This document shows positions 5,466 to 6,589 of a stretch of DNA of 6,589 bases, piece by piece. The stretch is from Nitrospirota bacterium. GTDB lineage: Bacteria; Nitrospirota; UBA9217. The stretch is taken from contig JAJYKN010000081.1 of the NCBI GenBank assembly GCA_021788515.1, forward strand, positions 1 through 6,589. The letters run 5' to 3'. The position numbers and the translations under genes are program-made. Position 1 is the first letter of the stretch; each line of letters begins with the position of its first letter. Under the pieces are notes generated by a model. That model was not told where the DNA came from and made no database searches. It saw only the letters and a list, made by a program, of their open reading frames with translations.

Positions 5466-6248
5466 CTACGCCAGATCCGCGGGCGAGAACACCACATCGT
5501 CCCGGAAGGCTTTGATGAGGTACACGGCCTTCATCAGTTCTTCATCCTTCACGTTCACCAGCGCCGCGTTTAAGCCCGCCCCTGCCAGGTAGCACAGATA
5601 GGCTGAGGCAACCGATGTCTTCAGTTTCTTCGGCAGGCCGGTGGTAATGTTCGAGAGCCAGATCACCGTATTGAGCGGCGGATCGACCATTTCGTTCAAA
5701 ACGATGATGCTTTCGTGGGCGTTCAGGAGGTGCTCCTGACCCTGGCCTCTGCCGATGTGCACGACCGACGGGTCGGCGAAGAGACGCTCGTTCGGGACGT
5801 CCGCCGCGTTTGCCTTCTCGATCAAGTCCTCGAGGATCATGAGCTTGGCCTCGAGCGTCGCGGGAACGGTCCCCTTGAGCGCGCGGATGATGAGGTTGGA
5901 TTTTGTCTCCCGTACCAGGGAAAGCAGCTCCTCGGAATTCTTTTCGTCGGCGGAAAGGTAATTGATGATCGGCGGCTCTTCGCAGAGCGCCACGGCTTTT
6001 TTGAGCGCAGCCGCGTTCCGCGAATCCAGGCAGAGGGGGAGACCGGCGCCTTTCTGGACTGCCTCTGCTGCAAAGGGAAGGAGGTCCTCTTCGCCGGACC
6101 CGTCGGCGGAGACCTGCACATTGACCAGGTCCGCGCCTTTTGCCGCGAGCTCTTTTGCCATGGCTTCGATTGCCTTCCGGTCTTTTTTCTTCAGGGCCCC
6201 CATATAGTCTGCATTCCGAATGTTCAGGTTTTCCGCGATTACGAGCAT
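5466..6248 (-). CDS. AcsE/MeTr-like methyltetrahydrofolate:corrinoid methyltransferase (pterin-binding TIM barrel)
   Basis: A 260-residue protein, essentially the length of acetogen AcsE (262). The pterin-binding/dihydropteroate-synthase-like barrel can be followed strand by strand: MLVIAENLN at the N-terminus, LCLDSRN with Asp75, PIINYLSADE with Asn96, LFADP with Asp159 and WLSNIT with Asn200. These correspond, from memory of Moorella AcsE, to Asp75, Asn96, Asp160 and Asn199, which hold and activate methyl-tetrahydrofolate. The expected reaction moves the methyl group between methyl-H4folate and a corrinoid protein. The early DxN motif (Asp43, Asn45 in AcsE) reads Asn43-Val-Gln45 here, so this is a divergent member. 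No corrinoid protein or CO dehydrogenase/acetyl-CoA synthase gene is in view. The frame is open to 6353, but ATG 6248 matches the family N-terminus and has AGGAGG 5 bases upstream. The gene is transcribed alone. Membership of the fold is firm; the exact methyl acceptor is not. Confidence 0.85.
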   Translation of the reverse strand: MLVIAENLNIRNADYMGALKKKDRKAIEAMAKELAAKGADLVNVQVSADGSGEEDLLPFAAEAVQKGAGLPLCLDSRNAAALKKAVALCEEPPIINYLSADEKNSEELLSLVRETKSNLIIRALKGTVPATLEAKLMILEDLIEKANAADVPNERLFADPSVVHIGRGQGQEHLLNAHESIIVLNEMVDPPLNTVIWLSNITTGLPKKLKTSVASAYLCYLAGAGLNAALVNVKDEELMKAVYLIKAFRDDVVFSPADLA

Positions 6249-6261
6249 GCCGTCCTCCTCC
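6249..6261 (-). promoter_or_regulatory. Ribosome binding site deciding the methyltransferase start
   Basis: A GGAGGAGGAC run (complement of 6252-6261) ends a few bases before ATG 6246-6248. The alternative in-frame ATG at 6263 has no SD upstream, and the ATG at 6353 would add 35 residues not found in the family. Confidence 0.8.
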
Positions 6262-6303
6262 ATAAGATGAAAATGATCTTGATTGAATCCCGCGACTTGC
6301 AAT

Positions 6304-6324
6304 CCCCCGGCTCCTGCCGGAGGG
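6304..6324 (-). promoter_or_regulatory. GC-rich hairpin in the 5' leader of the methyltransferase gene
   Basis: CCCCCGG (6304-6310) pairs with 6317-6324 (one bulged A at 6321) around a 6-base loop. It lies between the promoter and the start codon, about 55 bases before the ATG. No T-run follows, so it is not a terminator. It could stabilise the message or affect expression; no known riboswitch class is recognised. Confidence 0.4.
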
Positions 6325-6335
6325 GGCTCCACTTG

Positions 6336-6344
6336 AGTATAGCA
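6336..6344 (-). promoter_or_regulatory. Extended -10 promoter of the methyltransferase gene
   Basis: On the minus strand TGCTATACT is an extended -10 element (TGn followed by TATACT, 5 of 6). The -35 region (about 6359-6364) is poor, which is common with extended -10 promoters. Transcription would start near 6329, giving a leader of about 80 bases. Confidence 0.6.
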
Positions 6345-6386
6345 TACATTCAAGGCGGACTTCAGATTTGCTCTTGCGGCCTGCTC

Positions 6387-6414
6387 TTGACAAAATCCTG
6401 TTATCGATTATAGT
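6387..6414 (+). promoter_or_regulatory. Strong sigma70-type promoter of the DUF2156 gene
   Basis: TTGACA (6387-6392), a 16-base spacer and TATAGT (6409-6414) form a near-consensus promoter. The -10 box ends 6 bases before ATG 6421, so transcription should begin at or next to the start codon. It is back to back with the methyltransferase promoter. Confidence 0.75.
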
Positions 6415-6420
6415 TGAACC

Positions 6421-6589
6421 ATGCTGACCGAAAAACTGGGCCTGCAGCACAAGGAGGTCCTGACGCCCCTGCTGAAGGAAGCGCAGGCGGGGCTCTCGGA
6501 ATACACCTTTGCCAACCTGTATTTGTTCCGGGGCAACCACGATTACGAAGTCATCAAGGACCGGATCATTTTCATCGAAGGGAAATCCT
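6421..6589 (+). CDS. DUF2156 family protein, N-terminal part (gene runs off the right edge)
   Basis: The first 56 residues are visible. The segment LSEYTFANLYLFRGNHDYEV matches the N-terminal signature of the DUF2156 group (GNAT-like fold related to the C-terminal domain of phosphatidylglycerol lysyltransferases, MprF/LPG synthetases), where a similar Ser-Glu-Tyr/Phe-Thr-Phe-x-Asn-Leu motif recurs. These proteins are suspected aminoacyl- or acyl-transferases; the substrate here is unknown. There is no signal peptide, so the product is probably cytoplasmic or membrane-associated. ATG 6421 is the first start after the promoter and has no upstream SD. An SD-like AAGGAGGT lies inside the gene at 6451-6458, but no ATG, GTG or TTG follows it in frame at a usable distance. 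It is divergent from the methyltransferase gene, with about 170 bases between the start codons. Confidence 0.75.
   Translation, partial: MLTEKLGLQHKEVLTPLLKEAQAGLSEYTFANLYLFRGNHDYEVIKDRIIFIEGKS

Noticed and set aside
5715..6413. 232-codon plus-strand open frame opposite the methyltransferase gene
   Set aside because: It is antisense to a gene with clear family motifs and has no SD; this is typical opposite-strand openness in GC-rich coding DNA.
5542..6540. 332-codon minus-strand open frame across the methyltransferase gene
   Set aside because: Its product is extremely Arg/Gly/Pro-rich, it covers a well-supported gene in another frame and crosses two divergent promoters; it is a GC-rich shadow frame.

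Overview
The window carries five genes that look real, plus partial genes at both edges and one gene remnant. Coding DNA is moderately GC-rich, and the intergenic DNA in the middle is clearly AT-rich. The contents are a corrinoid-type methyltetrahydrofolate methyltransferase, a DsrE-family sulfur-relay protein, a DUF2156 protein and a large repeat-built surface lipoprotein. Together they suggest an anaerobic or microaerophilic Gram-negative bacterium of the Nitrospirota or Desulfobacterota type. This is an inference from gene content, with no marker gene behind it.

Layout, left to right. (1) Positions 2-121: C-terminal end of an unrecognised plus-strand protein. (2) Positions 263-3323: a complete minus-strand transcription unit for a 970-residue lipoprotein. 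It has a sigma70-type promoter (3295-3323), a strong ribosome binding site, the gene (333-3245) and a Rho-independent terminator (263-291). The protein is a lipid-anchored chain of about seven Ig/carboxypeptidase-regulatory-like beta repeats with fibronectin-III-like inserts and one EF-hand-like calcium loop. (3) Positions 3324-3603: intergenic DNA hiding a plus-strand remnant of a GT4-type glycosyltransferase (3390-3554), followed by a plus-strand terminator-like hairpin. (4) Positions 3604-4689: a two-gene minus-strand operon, a DsrE2-like protein followed by an unrecognised 143-residue protein. It is read from a promoter whose -10 box is embedded in a perfect 9+9 bp inverted repeat, a likely operator. 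(5) Positions 4779-5397: a long gap without a convincing gene, holding a second AT-rich inverted repeat, a GC-rich palindrome and weak overlapping ORFs. (6) Positions 5398-6344: a single-gene minus-strand unit for an AcsE/MeTr-like methyltransferase with its own terminator, 5' leader and extended -10 promoter. (7) From 6387 to the right edge: a divergent plus-strand gene of the DUF2156 family, whose near-consensus promoter sits so close to the ATG that the message may be leaderless.

The genes do not form one obvious pathway. The methyltransferase points to C1/folate-corrinoid chemistry but lacks the usual acetyl-CoA-pathway neighbours here. The DsrE2 pair points to sulfane-sulfur handling or sensing. 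The lipoprotein is a cell-envelope protein. The most distinctive signals are the operator-like palindrome over the DsrE2 promoter, the hidden glycosyltransferase remnant, and the solitary divergent MeTr-like enzyme with an altered folate-site motif.
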